Source of the DNA: Apostichopus japonicus
Lineage: Eukaryota; Echinodermata; Holothuroidea; Aspidochirotida; Stichopodidae
Assembly (NCBI RefSeq): GCF_037975245.1
Contig: NC_092567.1
Location: 3,976,214-4,040,213, forward strand
Length of the DNA stretch: 64,000 nt
Direction of reading: 5' to 3'
A model generated the notes under the pieces. The model had not been told where the DNA came from and searched no databases. It was given only the letters and a program-made list of their open reading frames with translations. Shown one piece after another: positions 63,463 through 64,000 of this stretch (positions are counted from its first letter, which is position 1; every line of letters begins with the position of its first letter). A program made the translations under genes and the position numbers.

Positions 63463-64000
63463 CAAGGGCGGCGGAAGCACTTTTAATCTGGGGGGGGGGG
63501 GGCACCGACATCAAAGGGCACTTTGCAGAAATTCGACTGGACTGATGCAGCCTTATATTTAGTACCCTTTATAACTCTTATTGTATTATCTTATTTGCGT
63601 ATACACATCACTCCATCAACGCCCCCCCCCCCCCCCAAGGAAAATACGCAACCGAGCACTGCAATATCCAATGTGCAAATTGGGAAACAAGAAACAAGTT
63701 TTCTTTTGAGACAAAATGAGGTGAAATTATGCTAGTTGCTAATGTAGGAATCTTCCGAATTAGAGTTTATTCCTTGTTAATATCTTAACAATTTTGTTTT
63801 CCATTCGAAATAGCTTTGAGATTGACCCACAGAAATTCATTAAAACTCAGGGGCGTTGCCAGGATTTGCAAAGTTATATGCACGACTATCTGAGCGGAGT
63901 GCCACCATCAGTTGGCGCGGAGCGTACACGAAAATTTTTGGTTTTGCAAACCCCTCAGATGGCCGGAAACGGCCCTTCCCGAGTGTTCATTCTGGTTCCC
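63463..64000. mobile_element. Second copy of the 23,208-23,858 MITE, cut by the window end
   Basis: Starts CAAGGGCGGCGGAAGCAC and follows the 23-kb copy to TTCATTCTGGTT at the window edge. About 110 bp and the right terminus lie outside. G- and C-runs at 63,490-63,502 and 63,622-63,636 are longer than in the first copy. The AGCGGAGTGCCACC box is at 63,893. Confidence 0.92.

Overview
This is a eukaryotic, intron-containing, AT-rich genomic window dominated by repeats. Coding exons are bounded by GT/AG splice sites, protein-coding density is very low, and the families present (hAT transposons with 8-bp target duplications, CR1/RTE-like LINE tails, a tRNA-like SINE head, poly-G/poly-C tracts, abundant TAGGCCTA-type words around 40.8-41.6 kb and 59.6-60.9 kb) fit a marine invertebrate deuterostome, most likely an echinoderm. 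The species assignment is inference only.

Layout. 1-3,075 is copy A of a roughly 2.95-kb repeat whose second copy (B) lies at 33,497-36,449 in the same orientation. 3,925-4,625 is a hAT-like MITE with a perfect 8-bp target-site duplication (TSD). 5,025-5,958 and 18,048-19,770 are two halves of one degenerate CCATCCTAT-type satellite. Between them lies a 12.09-kb unit (5,959-18,047) that interrupts the satellite exactly: joining the two flanks recreates, without gaps, an uninterrupted copy of the same junction at about 19,585-19,625. The unit has CAC...GTG termini, a 2-3 bp duplication, and two same-strand genes: a C2H2 zinc-finger plus tnp2/CACTA-like transposase gene (7,399-9,927, one frameshift) and a nine-exon SAMD3-like gene (10,131-16,500, with an in-frame stop in the last exon). 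I read it as a large, recently active, now damaged CACTA-like element carrying a SAMD3-like partner protein. This is the main result.

22,230-27,080 is a repeat (C1) split by a 3.62-kb hAT element (22,853-26,475; TSD CGTACAAC). The paralogous repeat C2 at 32,150-33,395 keeps the unoccupied target. The hAT element holds a decayed transposase C-terminus on the minus strand and at least two nested MITEs. 27.1-38.4 kb holds an LTR-like stretch, another hAT MITE (29,345-29,873), repeat copies C2 and B, LINE tails, an RFX X-box match and a possible first exon (37,763). 38.4-50.4 kb is mostly unrecognised AT-rich DNA. 50.4-64 kb holds four further hAT-type MITEs, a three-copy dispersed repeat, a SINE head, a 250-bp TA microsatellite, and a phase-consistent four-exon minus-strand model for a small (~110 aa) protein of unknown function (61,044 down to 54,052).

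The elements were read by eye. TSDs, terminal repeats, splice phases and codon positions were checked base by base, but no percentage identities or database searches could be computed.
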